Assembly (NCBI GenBank): GCA_031674855.1
Contig: CP125275.1
Span: 310,001 to 374,000 of the forward strand
Direction: 5' to 3'
Length of the DNA stretch: 64,000 bases
Origin: CGIF01 sp031674855
GTDB lineage: Bacteria > Bacillota_I > Bacilli_A > Mycoplasmatales > CGIF01
The position numbers and the translations under genes were made by a program. This document shows positions 49,115-60,500 of this stretch, in pieces (positions within the stretch are counted from its first letter, which is position 1; the number at the start of each line of letters is the position of its first letter). The notes beneath the pieces are model-generated. The model was not told the origin of the DNA. It saw only the letters and a list, made by a program, of their open reading frames with translations, and did not search any database.

Positions 49115-50335
49115 TTAATTAAAAGTATCAAAAATAAGATCAGGTCTATCAATCAATTTATTTAAACATTCTATTAGAGTTTTTGCATCTTTTTTTGTAT
49201 TATAAAGAGCTAAAGAAATTCTAATTGCTGACTCTTCTCTAATTACTTTTTTTAAGTAAGGACAACAAAAATTACCTGCCCTCACACAGATATTATTCTT
49301 TCCTAAATAATCAGCGACATCGTGAGGATGATAATTTTTTAAGTTGAAGAGAATAATGTTTACTGCTGATGTTTCGTAGTTATAAATAGTCACTTCTTTT
49401 AATTTACTTAATTCTTTGACGAGATAGTTCTTTAAATTTTCTTCTCTTTTCTTTATCTTTTCAATTTCCAAATTATTGAGGAATTCAAAGCTTGCTTTCA
49501 AACCAAAAATTTGAGCAAGTGGTAAAGTTCCTACTTCAAATTTTTGACTCAAAGGTAAATTTTTATCAATTTTTTCATTTGGGCTGCTTTTTTTCCCTCC
49601 TCCTCATAAAATATTAGTTAGTTTTTCTCCTAGGTCTTTTTTGATTCAAAAAACCCCTATTCCAGTTGGACCATACGTCTTATGTCCGGAAAAAACTAAA
49701 GCGTCAATGTTCCATTCTTTGACATTTATTGGTAAATGGGCAATGCTTTGACAAGCATCAATTATTACTAGGCAGTTAGGATTTATTTTCTTAATTTCTT
49801 TGGTTATTTCTTCTACCGAATTAATCACTCCTAAACTGTTGCTTATGTGGGGGAAAGTAACTATTTTGGTTTTTTGATTAATATATTTATTCAAATTATC
49901 AACATTGATAGTAAAATTTTGATTTAAATCTAAAAATTCTACTTTTGCTTGCTTTTCTTGAGCAATAGCTTGTCAAGGATAGGAGTTAGAACTATGGTTG
50001 AGGTAGGTTAAGCAAATTTTATCTCCTTTTTCTACATTTTTTTTTAAAGAAAGAGCAAGAATATTCAAAGAATAGGTAGTCGAAGGAGAAAAAATAATTT
50101 CTTCACTTTGAGCGTTGATTCTTTTGGCAATTATTTTTCGAGTTTCTTGAATAGTCGAATGAACTTCATTAAATAGACTATTTCCTCCCCCGCTATGATT
50201 ATTAATTGAATATTTTTGATAGTATTTATTAATTGCCTCAATGACCTCATTAGGCTTTAAAGTAGTTCCGGAATTATCGAAATAGACCAGTTTTTTATTG
50301 TTTTTTAAAAAAGGGAAAGAGTCAATAATATTCAT
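49115..50335 (-). CDS. Cysteine desulfurase (SufS/CsdA class)
   Basis: 406 codons from ATG 50335. PLP enzyme motifs: LVYFDNSGTTLKP, NHSGGGNSLFNEVHSTIQET, IIDACQSIAHLPINV, the PLP lysine in FSGHKTYGPTGIG and the active Cys in VRAGNFCCPYL, which fits the group II (SufS) pattern. It mobilises sulfur from Cys for Fe-S clusters and tRNA thiolation. No sufU or iscU neighbour. A TTG at 50368 is an alternative start. Confidence 0.88.
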
Positions 50336-50414
50336 AAAAATATTCTTTATTAAATTAGATTTAAACAATTGAGTATTGAATAAAAGGTGTCATGAATAGT
50401 TTCAAAAATATTTT

Positions 50415-51226
50415 ATGAATGAAATATTGATTTTTGATACTCATTGTCATCTTGCTGATGAAAAATACGGCGAACAAAAAAATTTTTGGGAAAAATTATT
50501 GAAGATGCTAAGGAAGTGGGAGTTGAGCGAATTCTTAATATGGGGCAAGACTTTCCTACTAATCATTTGTTGATTAAACAATTAGATGAATTTCCTTCTC
50601 TTTACGGTGCTTTAGGATTACATCCCAATAGCAATGAAGATTTAAATGAAGAAAATTTTCAGTGAATAGAAAAGCAATTATCTAATAAAAAAATCATTGC
50701 TATTGGGGAAATTGGCTTAGACTATTATCAAACTTTCACAGATTTCGTTAAGCAAAAATATTGATTTAAAAAACAATTAGAATTGGCTAAAAAATATGAT
50801 TTGCCAGTTTGTTTACACATCAGAAGCGAAGAGGGAAAAAATAATGCTTTTAATGATTCTTATGAATTAATAAGAGAGTTAGGGATAAAAAAAGGCGTTT
50901 TGCATTGCTTTTCTGGGAATCAAGAAATAGCTAAAAAATTTATTGATTTAGGATTTTATATCTCTTTTGCTGGTAATATCACTTATAAAAATGCTAAATG
51001 GCAAGAAAGATGAGGAGAGGTTATTGAAAAAATTCCACTAGAAAGAATAGTGATAGAAACCGACTCTCCTTATTTACCTCCGGAACCTTTGCGAGGTCAA
51101 ATTAATTATCCTTGCAATATAATTCACACTTTAAAAAAAATCGCCGAAATTAAAAAAATAAGTGTGAAAATAATAGGAGAAAAGATTTATTTTAACTCTT
51201 TATGCTTGTTTGGTATTGAAAATTAG
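50415..51226 (+). pseudogene. tatD: TatD-family metal-dependent DNase, frameshifted
   Basis: MNEILIFDTHCHLADEKYGE (metal-binding H-x-H) begins at 50415 and then must shift frame in a run of seven A (about 50476-50482) to continue as KIIEDAKEVGVERILNMGQD, LGLHPN, AIGEIGLDYY, VCLHIRS, GVLHCFSGN and VIETDSPYL to TAG 51226. All TatD metal ligands survive in the second frame. One extra A restores the gene, so this is a recent mutation, a sequencing error, or slippage on AAAAAAATTTTT. Confidence 0.75.
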
Positions 51227-51253
51227 AAAAAAAATTTTGACTCAAAAATTATT

Positions 51254-51916
51254 ATGAAGTTTCCTAAAAAAACAAATTTATCAATTCAAAAGAAGAGACA
51301 AAAGGATAAAAAGTCCAGTTTTAATATTTTTGGGATTTTTCTCCTAATTGCTTTTTTTCCTGCTCTAATCTCAACCTTTATATTGAAATCGCTGGGTATT
51401 AAAACATTTTTTTGAAGTGAACGTGGAGGATTTCATCATCGTTGAGTTAAAGGTTATATTGCTGTGTTCATGGGGATTTGAGTCTATTTATCGTTTGTTT
51501 TCATAACATTTTATTTTTCTTTTTTTTTGATAAAAATGGCATTACAAAACAAAAATAAGAATCTGCGAAGAAAAACTAGTAAACACTTATTATTTTTTTT
51601 ATTAAATCAGTTGCTACTTAATGTTTTGCTCTTTTTATTATTAAAAAATAGAACCGAAAAAAATTTTATAATTTCTCTTTTGTTGATTATTTCCAATGGT
51701 TTTTTTATTCACTATTTCTTTAGCAAACCAACGGTGAAATTACTTATCGAAGAATATCCTCATCGTTTTTCCAAATTATCTCACCAAGAAACTAAATTGA
51801 TAATGAAAGTTAATGGTATGAAGTTTATTAAAAAGACAAATAATGACGAATGAGCGACAATGATTACCCTTAGTTTAGTTAATTTTTGAATACTTTCTCA
51901 ACTTTTATACCTATAA
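51254..51916 (+). CDS. Multi-span membrane protein
   Basis: 220 codons with about five hydrophobic segments (IFGIFLLIAFFPALISTFI, YIAVFMGIWVYLSFVFITFY, LLFFLLNQLLLNVLLFLLL, IISLLLIISNGFFIHYFF, and a C-terminal one). A Lys-rich N-terminus suggests it is inside. Conserved-looking GGFHHRW between helices 1 and 2. No family recognised. Confidence 0.55.
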
Positions 51917-51943
51917 AAAAAATATTTTTAAGATAAACAAAAA

Positions 51944-51959
51944 TATATTGATTAATCAA
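51944..51959. repeat. TATATTGATTAATCAA repeat, right of membrane gene
   Basis: Sixteen bases identical to part of the 20-bp palindrome at 52474-52493. The two copies bracket the LRR gene 51967-52464. Confidence 0.6.
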
Positions 51960-51966
51960 AAAAGGG

Positions 51967-52464
51967 TTATAGTTTGATATTTTGTATTTGTTGCGCAATC
52001 AATTTTTCTTCCTTAAGGATAATTAATTCTTCTTTTAAATCCTTAGTGTAACTTAATAAATCTGTCAAAAGATTTCCTTTTCACGAATTGACTTTTAATT
52101 TGCCGTTTTCTATTCACTCTACCAAAAGAGAAAATTGTTGAGAACTCAAATCTTTTAAATTATCGCCGTTTAAAGGATTATTTGTTAGATTGATTTTGGT
52201 ATTAGGAAAATTATCTAGTAAGAAAGCAAAATTGACTCTTTTTATTTCATTGTTTCATAAATTTAATCATTTGAGTTTTTCTTTATTGGGTAAAGTTGTT
52301 AACCAATCCAAATTATCAAAATGATTTCCGTCAGCACTAATTTTAGTTAAATTAGCAAATTCACTTAAGTTCATTTCACCAGTTAAATCTTGATTGCTTA
52401 AGTTTAGTGAGTAATTTTTTTGTTTATTGATAATTGTGTCAATAATTTCTTGAGCTTTTTTCAT
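51967..52464 (-). CDS. Leucine-rich-repeat protein
   Basis: 165 codons. After a helical cap, LRR-like units are visible: YSLNLSNQDLTGEMNLSEFA, LTKISADGNHFDNLDWLTTL, then LKWLNLWNNEIKRVNFAFLL and TKINLTNNPLNGDNLKDL. The C-terminus is a helical ELIILKEEKLIAQQIQNIKL. No signal peptide. LRRs mediate protein-protein contacts. It is bracketed by copies of a palindromic sequence. Confidence 0.7.
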
Positions 52465-52473
52465 ATTTATTAT

Positions 52474-52493
52474 TATATTGATTAATCAATATA
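52474..52493. repeat. 20-bp perfect palindrome upstream of LRR gene
   Basis: TATATTGATTAATCAATATA is a perfect inverted repeat 10 nt upstream of the LRR start codon and 10 nt after the uvrC stop. It may be an operator, a promoter element, or one end of a small mobile cassette. Confidence 0.6.
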
Positions 52494-52503
52494 TTTCTTT
52501 TTA

Positions 52504-54111
52504 TTATTTTTTTAAGACAGTTTGGCGGTGAAGTTTGCGATGAAAGTTCAGAGCGTAACGATGAACTTCTTCTTGGCAGTTAGTTAAAAAATTTTTAATT
52601 ATTTCATTTTTATTGAAATTAACTTCCTTTAATTGGTCAGTAATTATTTTGTCAGTGCGGTGTTTTTCATCTTTAACTAATCCAATTACTAAAGTTTTTA
52701 AATTTAACTCTTTTAAGGATTGTTGAACGCTTTTTACTTGTTCTTTGCCACCATCCACTATTATCAAGTTAGGCATTTTTTCTTGAGAAGATTTTTGATA
52801 ATGGTTGAAACAGGCATTTTTTATTCGCGATAAATCGCTTTCCTGCTCACTCTTAGTTAGCTTATATAACTTACTTCTAATTAGTTTTTTTTCGCCATTG
52901 ATGAAGGCTAAAAAACCTGCTACTACATCTTGATTATAAAGATTCGAAATATCTAAGCACTCAATATAAATAGGAATTGGAATAGATAAAAAAACACTTA
53001 TTTCTTCTAAAATTAGACTCTTGTTTACTTGTTGAAATTGACTTCAATAATTATTTTGTCAGTTTTGACGAGCATTTTCTTGAGCTAAATCAATAACTTC
53101 TTTCTTGCGACCCCGTTGAGGAATTTTTATTTCAAATCCTAATTCTTCTCCTAATAATTCAATTTCAGTTGATTTCTTAGAAATATAAAGAATTTGAGGC
53201 GTTAAATTTCTTTGATAAAATTGATAGAGATAAGTTTCGATTATTTCTTCCTTATTGTTTCAAATTGGAAAAGTTTTTTGATCGGTAGTAGTCAATTTGC
53301 CGTAACGGTAGATAAAAAGACAAAGGGTTAGGGTGTTTTCTTGTTCGTGAGTTCCTAAAAAGTCACAATTGTCTTTTTCAAGAAATTCAATATTTTGTCG
53401 GCTAGTGAAAAAATCAATATTATCTAAAATTTTTTTTTCCTTTTGGGCATTTTCGAAGGCTAAATTAGCGATACTCTTTTGTAGAGAAGCTTTGATTTTT
53501 TTTTTTATTTCTTGAGTTCGGCCTTGAAAAAATTTCCTAATTTCTTTTTTGATATTTTCATAATAAGACGATTCTACTTCTTGTCAACAGTGTCCTGAAC
53601 ATTGATTAAGATGATAATAAAAACAAGGCTTACCCAAATTTCCTTTACATTTGGCCAAAGGAAATAGTCTTTCTAATAATTGCAAAATTTCCCGAGCTTT
53701 ACTTCCGTCTGGAAAGGGTCCATAATATTCGCTAGGATTATTAGGATTAATTTTTTGCATTATTTTATAACGAGAATTTTTTTCGTTGGTAATTTCTAGA
53801 TAAGGATAATAATGACTATCTTTTAAAAGAACATTAAAACGAGGTTGATGTTTTTTAATCAAATTTTGCTCCAAAATCAAGGCTTCTTTTGCATTATTAG
53901 TGATGATAGTGGTAAAATCATGAATTTGTTGATAAAAATAGTTACTAGATGGATTTTGGAAATGACTAATTATTCTTTTTTTTAGGTTTTGGGCCTTACC
54001 GATGTAAATAATGGTTCCGCTTTTATCTTTCAAAATATAACATCCTGCTTGGCTAGAAATTTTATCAGATTTTGCCTGAAAAATTTCTTTATCACTTGAT
54101 TTAAAAATCAT
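52504..54111 (-). CDS. uvrC: UvrABC nuclease subunit C, lacking the C-terminal HhH domain
   Basis: 535 codons. GIY-YIG domain (GCYILKDKSGTIIYIGKAQN), the Cys cluster (CKGNLGKPCFYYHLNQCSGH), a UVR-like helical pair, and the RNase H-like endonuclease (CLDISNLYNQDVVAGFLAF, NLIIVDGGKEQ, DEKHRTD, EEVHRYALNFHRKLH) are all present. The protein stops at HRQTVLKK, where other UvrC proteins continue with the tandem helix-hairpin-helix DNA-binding domain. Nucleotide excision repair; 3' incision by GIY-YIG, 5' by the RNase H-like domain. uvrA and uvrB are not in the window. Confidence 0.88.
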
Positions 54112-54352
54112 TTTTTGTTTTGTTAATTAATAATCAGATTTTTGTTAATAGTTTAAGTTGTGAAGATTAGAGATAAGAAACGAAAGTATATATAAAATAA
54201 ATTAAGAGTAGTAAAAGAATTATAATTCAAATTAATTTTGTTATAATACTCTTTAATCATTTTAAATTATTGATTAACAAGTTTTTTGATATTTGATGAC
54301 TTATTTTTATTTATATTATAACATAAGATAATAAAAAATTATAAACATATAT

Positions 54353-56905
54353 ATGAACAGAGATACAAATATGAATGCAAAATGACTTGCAAATGGAGTC
54401 AAGGAAGGTGAAAAGGAAAAGAAATTAAAGTTAATAATTAGAGCTGATAACGCTGAATTAGCAGCCTTATATAAGGAAATAAATAGATTAAGAAAAGAAA
54501 AAGCAGATCTCTTAGGTGATAGTGCAACTGCAAATAAATTATCTATAATAGCTAATGAGATAGCTGAATTAAAAATTAATTCGCTCTCTATTGATGATAT
54601 TATTAAACAAATAGAAGCAGGAAAAAAAGATGACTCAGATCCTAAAACTTTTCAAGAAATTTGAGAAGAACAAAAAGATTTGCAAGATGCTCTGCAAATA
54701 AAAGCCGAAGGACTTAATGGTGACAACCTTTACTCTTTTGAGTGAAAAGGTGTAGATTATAACACGAATGAAGGATTAGGAGCAGAGCGAATTGCTTATG
54801 AGGTAGTTCACCAGCTTTCTAAAATTGCTGATTTAAATCAAGATGGAACTATTAGTGCCGATGACAAAGTGTTATTTAAAACATTTGATGATTTTTTAAC
54901 TACTAATGATGCAGAAATTCAATCAAATCCTATATTTGCTAACACTTTAAAAAAAGGTAATTGAAAAAAAAGTTTTAAAGATGGATTAAGAAAACTTTTG
55001 GCTTCTAATACTAATTTAGTAGAATTTGTTGATAAAAAAGATTCTAATTGGGAGGTTAAATTTCATGAGTATGCTGGAAAAAGTAGACAATTTACGTTAA
55101 CTGATTTGCATTCTTTCATTAATGAAGTTGCTATTCCTTCTGATAATGAGGCTGCTCTTCAATTTATTAGTGAAAAACTTGGCAAGTGAGGCGATGAACA
55201 AAAATGACGAATTTGAACAGTTAGAGAAGCTACTGATTCCGAAAAGAAATTTTTAGTAGAGAGAGGTCATATTTCTGAAAAATATAGTCAAAAGAAAATT
55301 TATTGAAGTTTTGATGACTGTCCTAATCAAAATATTGAAATAAAGGGATTGAAAGGTTGAACTGATTTATATAAAAGTGTTTTCAATAAAATAGAAAATA
55401 AGACAAAATTTGAAAATTCTGAAAATTACCTTACTGAATACGATAATATTTGTAAAAAGATTATTACTAGAGCAGTTCTAAATGGAGATATAACTAGTCT
55501 TGATTCAAGTAATCGGGGACATTTAGTAGAATTAATAAGTAAGATAGATGGAAAAAAGTATGAACTAAATCTTAGTTATAATGTTTATGCTTACGCTGAG
55601 TGACTTCGAGCTAGAAAAGCAGTGATTGACACTCGTGGAGATTCATTAAAAGACAGCGAGTTGGTTGATCAAACTAAATTAGATAATTCTCATCTTGCTA
55701 AAATCCTTAAAATAAATGCAGATTTAGAAGCAAAAGATAAAGAACTTGACAAGTTAGCTATAAAGCGAGCTAAAGAAAGTCAAACAGAGTTAGAAAAATT
55801 AAAACCAAATTTACTTAAAAAAGATAATAAAACAATAGATTGAAAGAAAGCAGAAACAATTTTAGAAGCTGCTAAAGCGGAAAGATTAATTCTTGAAATC
55901 GTGTGAATCCAAAATGGTGGTGTTGATGGAAGAAAAGAAACTAAAGATAATGAAGGAATGGGTATAACAGCAGAAAAAGCTAAAGAAAATAACGATTTAC
56001 TTTACTCAATTGAACAGGAAAGAATTAAATTAGAATTAGATAAAACTTGACACATTATAATCAAAAAAGAATTCGAAAGCAAAACTGGTTCTAGCACAGA
56101 AGAAAAAATCGCAACAATGATGAAGGAAAAAGGAGGTGTAGGATTAGAAGCAGTTAGAAAAGCTTATTTATCTTTAGAAGGAGAAAATTCAGCAACAGCA
56201 AAACTGATTAAAGATGCACTTGACAACGAAATTAAAGCTTTCGATTCAAATGATTTAACAGTTCCAGAATTAAATTCGGCTCTAGGAATTACAGATGCTA
56301 CTCCTGATATGGTTACTGAATGAGGTAAAATAGGAAATGGTTGAGGAAAAACTAAAGCGCATATTGAAAGTTTATTTTCTCTCTACTCAGACAATGATAA
56401 AAAAGCTGCTTTAATCACTTATCTTAAAACATTAGGTAATGATAAAATTAATGCTGCTTCGAGTGAAGAAGATAAGTTTGTTGCTTTCAAAAAAGAATCA
56501 CCCGCATTTGTTATTGAACATATTGTAAGGCATGAAAATCACGAAATTTTAACGAATGATAAGTCAGAGGCAAGAAAAACAATAGTTAAAGAAATGCAAG
56601 ATGCTAAACTTGATTCAAGTTATGGTGATACTAAAAATCCAACTAGTGACAATGTTTTTGCTTATCTTCGCGATAAAAGAATAAATGACCTTAAGAGAAA
56701 TACTCAAGAGGATTCAAGTACAACTGAAAACAAAAGTTTTTGAGACGAATGAGTTAAGCCTTGAGGTTACAGAGGATTTTGAATTCCTCTTTCTGTAGTA
56801 GCTCTTTTCTCGATAGTTTTCTTCTGAAAGAACATTTCTGATTGATGAAATGGTCCAACTGGGGAAGAAGGCGAAACTGAAAAAAACCAAGAGGATGACG
56901 AATAA
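54353..56905 (+). CDS. Large tail-anchored protein with EF-hand-like motif
   Basis: 850 codons with some twenty TGA Trp codons. No signal peptide. Residues ~15-110 are helical and charged; an EF-hand-like calcium loop, DLNQDGTISADDK, occurs at about residue 160; the body is helical with many Lys/Glu/Asp; a long coiled coil lies around residues 450-510; the C-terminus has Trp-rich sequence and a transmembrane helix (WIPLSVVALFSIVFFW), then an acidic tail. Largest member of the tail-anchored group. The upstream 240 nt (54112-54352) hold only AT-rich promoter-like sequence. No family recognised. Confidence 0.65.
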
Positions 56906-56928
56906 AAAGGAGACAAAATAAGTAAAAA

Positions 56929-56953
56929 TCGCCTATCTAAATAGGATAGGCGA
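56929..56953 (+). terminator. Hairpin terminator
   Basis: TCGCCTATC and GATAGGCGA form a perfect 9-bp stem with a 7-nt loop, 23 nt after the large tail-anchored gene and just before the RNase P RNA. The T-tract is weak. Confidence 0.65.
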
Positions 56954-56981
56954 AGTTAAAATTTAAATTGATGAAAATTAG

Positions 56982-57337
56982 ACAAAAAGACTGGTGGCAG
57001 TTATTAAAATAGCTGAGGAAAGTCCGTACTCGCACTTACTGGAATCGTAAGTAGTTTTAGTGCAAGGTTCAATAAACCTTGGCAGGAATTTTATTCTTGA
57101 CGGCTGGCAAAATACCTAAGTGTTTTAAATATATGGTATTAGTCTATAAAAGTGCTATAGTGACGAATACTTAGGAAACTAAGAAAGTGAGACGTCGTAA
57201 ACCCCGCTAGCGAGCAATCCAAATTCTTAAATTGGTAGGAGCATCAAAGAAAGAGAAAAATAATCTCAATTGGTAATTCTCATAAGGAATTAAGACAGAT
57301 CACTGGTTAAAAACAGAATACGGCTTATTCTTTTTGT
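56982..57337 (+). ncRNA. rnpB: RNase P RNA
   Basis: Conserved elements in order: CTGAGGAAAGTCC (CRI/P4 5' strand), GTGACGAATACTTAG-like CRII region, CGTAAACCCC, GCGAGCAATCC and GGTAGGAGCA, then ACAGAATACGGCTTA (P4 3' strand, CRV). P1 is formed by CAAAAAGA and TCTTTTTG at the two ends, which set the coordinates. Catalytic RNA for tRNA 5' maturation. The ends are approximate. Confidence 0.88.
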
Positions 57338-57392
57338 TAAATTAATCTTTACTAAAATATCAAAAAAAAATTATTGATTAGATTTTCAGTTA

Positions 57393-57467
57393 GGAGGTGT
57401 AGTTCAATGGTAGAACGTCAGTCTCCAAAACTGAATGTTATGGGTTCGATTCCTATCGCCTCTGCCA
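57393..57467 (+). tRNA. tRNA-Trp(CCA)
   Basis: 75 nt with encoded CCA. Acceptor GGAGGTG/CGCCTCT, anticodon stem TCAGT/ACTGA with loop CTCCAAA (anticodon CCA, reads UGG). Body closely related to tRNA-Trp(UCA) at 47708, as expected after duplication. Confidence 0.93.
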
Positions 57468-57599
57468 ATAAATTTTTACAAAAAGGTTTTTAGCAATAAA
57501 TTCCCTTCTGTAAAAAGCAACTCTTTAAATATTTTTACTTGCATAGGAGTTAATATTGATAAAATAACTTGTTTTAGTAAAACTAAAAATTTTTAACTT

Positions 57600-60500
57600 A
57601 TGTCCGAAAAAAAAAAAAATGAATATGGAGCAGAAAGTATCCAAGTCTTAGAAAATATTGAAGCAGTTCGTAAAAGACCAGGAATGTATATTGGTTCTAC
57701 TGATGAACAAGGATGGCATCATCTCGCTTGAGAAGCGATTGATAATCCAGTCGATGAGGCTGTTGCTGGTTACTGTCAAAAAATTTGAATTACCCTTTCA
57801 GCTGATCAAACTACTATTACGATAAAAGATGATGGGCGAGGAATTCCGATTGAAACTCACCCTAAGACTAAAATTAGTGTTCTAAGAACTATTTTTGAAG
57901 TTCTTCATTCGGGAGGAAAGTTTGATAATAAAGCTTATAAAACTTCGGGGGGTCTTCATGGAGTCGGAGTAACCGTAGTTAATGCTCTGTCAAAAAATCT
58001 AAGAGTAGAAAGTAGTCGAGAGGGAAAAACCGAAGTGGTTACTTATGAACGAGGAAAGTTAATTTTTAATCAAATAGCTGATACTCCTAATAAGAGTAAT
58101 GGATTGTTGGTTGAATTTACTCCTGATTCTGAAATTTTTAAAGATTTTACTTATTTTAAAGTTGAAACTATTCAAAGAAGATTAAAAGAATTAGCTTATC
58201 TGAATCCTAATCTCACTTTATACTTCGGTTCTTCTCCTGATGTTGAACCAATTGTTTATCATTTTACTGGTGGTTTGAAAAGCTGAATTGAAGAGCTTAA
58301 TGCTGGCAAAGAAACTTTAGGAGAGGTTTTCCATAAAACTATCGATGAAGAGAAAGGTTCTGATTATTTTCAATTAAGTGTAGCTTTTCAATTTAATAAT
58401 AGTTACGAGAAAAGTAGTAGTCGTTCATTTTGTAATAACATTCGTACCGGTGGTGGTGGTTCGCACGTAAGTGGTTTTGAAAGTGGTCTTTTTGAAGTTT
58501 GTAAAGATTTAATCGCTAAAGAAAGCCCCAATTTAGAAATTGAATTGGCTGACGTTTTAGTAGGTTTAACTTCCTTAGTTGCAGTTCGTATTAAAGAACC
58601 AGAATTTGCCGGACAAACTAAAGATCGTTTAGCTAATCGCGAAGTTCGTGAAAAAGCTAAAAAAGTTATTCAAGAATCAGTTAGTGCTTTTTTTCAAGAC
58701 AATGCTTCCGTTGCCAAGATTATTAAAGAAAAAGTTATCGATAATGCTAAACTACGTTTGCATTTAAGAGAAGAACAAGACATTTTTCAAGGTGGCAAAA
58801 AATCACTTGATTTAGTTAAAGTTTTATCAGGTTCAGAAGAAAATGAGGAAATATTTTTTGTCGAAGGTAAATCGGCGGGTGGTAGTGCTGAAGAAGGACG
58901 GGATGTTAAAACTCAAACTGTCTTAGCGATGCAAGGCAAGCCACCCAATGCTTTAAAGTTAGTGCATCGAGTTTTGCAAAATAAACAAATCCACAATATT
59001 TTATTAGCGCTTGGATTTGCTGACACAAAAAATCTTCTAAAAAATAACTATGTTCGTTTTCGTCCCTTGTTAGAGAAAGAAACTTTGGAGGAAGAATTAG
59101 TTTTATCTGAAGAACTTACTTACCAGGAAGAAGGGGAAGAGAAGGTTATTCCGGCTGAAACCCAACTTAATTTTGAGCAAGCGACAATCGTTGTTCGGGA
59201 AACTTTGAAAAATCTACTTGTCAGGTCTAATTTTAAGAAGATTATTATGATGGCCGATCCTGATGATGATGGAGCTCACATCGTTATCTTGTTGGTAACT
59301 TTTATTTTCAAGCATTTGCCTTATCTAATTGAAGGGGGAAAAGTTTTTGTAGCAGTACCGCCGCTTTATCGAGTGCAAGCAAGAAAACAAGTTCATTACT
59401 TTTATAATGATCAAGAGTTGGAGAAATATCGGCAAAGTCATCCTCGCGAAGAACGAAAAATTGAACGGGTCAAAGGTTTGGGACAAATGGATGCTTCCGA
59501 ACTTTTTGAGAGTACCATGGATCCTAACCAACGACGTTTATATAACATAAGCATTGGTAATTGAAGGGAAAATGAGGAAGTGATTAAGTCATTGATGGGT
59601 ATCAAAAGTGATAAACGTAAGGAATATTTAGAGAAAAGGGATTATCGCGAAGCAACTTTGACTATTAGCGAAGACCAAAAAATTGACATGGGTCATTTAG
59701 CTTTAGTTAATTTTCTTCGTTACGCTTACGCAGTAGTTGAGGATCGAGCTCTGCCTAATATTTTCGATGGATTAAAACCAGTGCAACGTCGTTTACTTTT
59801 TGCTTTTTGGCAATTAGGAATTACTCCTAACAAAGGGGAAGTTACTTCAGCTAATATAGTTGGTAAAACTATGGCTGATTTCCATCCTCATGGCGATCAA
59901 GGAATTTATGGTGCGATGGCTAACATGGTGCGAACCGATAAGTTTCGTTATCCATTAGTTTACGGACGTGGTAATTTTGGTTACGATAAAAATCCGCCAG
60001 CTGCAATGCGTTATACGAAGGTAAAGTTAACGCCTTATGCTCTTTATTTATTGGAAGATATTGCTTATGGAGCTACTGACTGAAGAAATAATTATGATGA
60101 TACTAAAGGCAAAGAAGAACCAGTTATTTTACCAACTAGTCTTCCTAATTTACTTTTAAACGGCTCGAGTGGTATTGCGGTCGGAATGACTTCGAATATT
60201 CCGCCTCATCATTTAGCTAGTACTTTAACAGCAGTAATTAACTTAATTAATAATTCAGATTTAGTTACTGTTCAAAAATCGCAAGAAGAGCTCAATATTA
60301 AAATTCAGCAACTTGCTGCTAATGATTTCAAAAAAGAACAAGAAAAGAATGATATTATTAGACAGTCGATTGAAGAACAAAATTTTTCTTTAATTGAAGA
60401 AAGGAAAAATATCGAAGAGAAAATTATTAAACTAAAAAAGAAAATAAATCAAGATTTAGTTAATGATTTAGAGGGACCTGATTTCCCGACTGGTGGTTAT

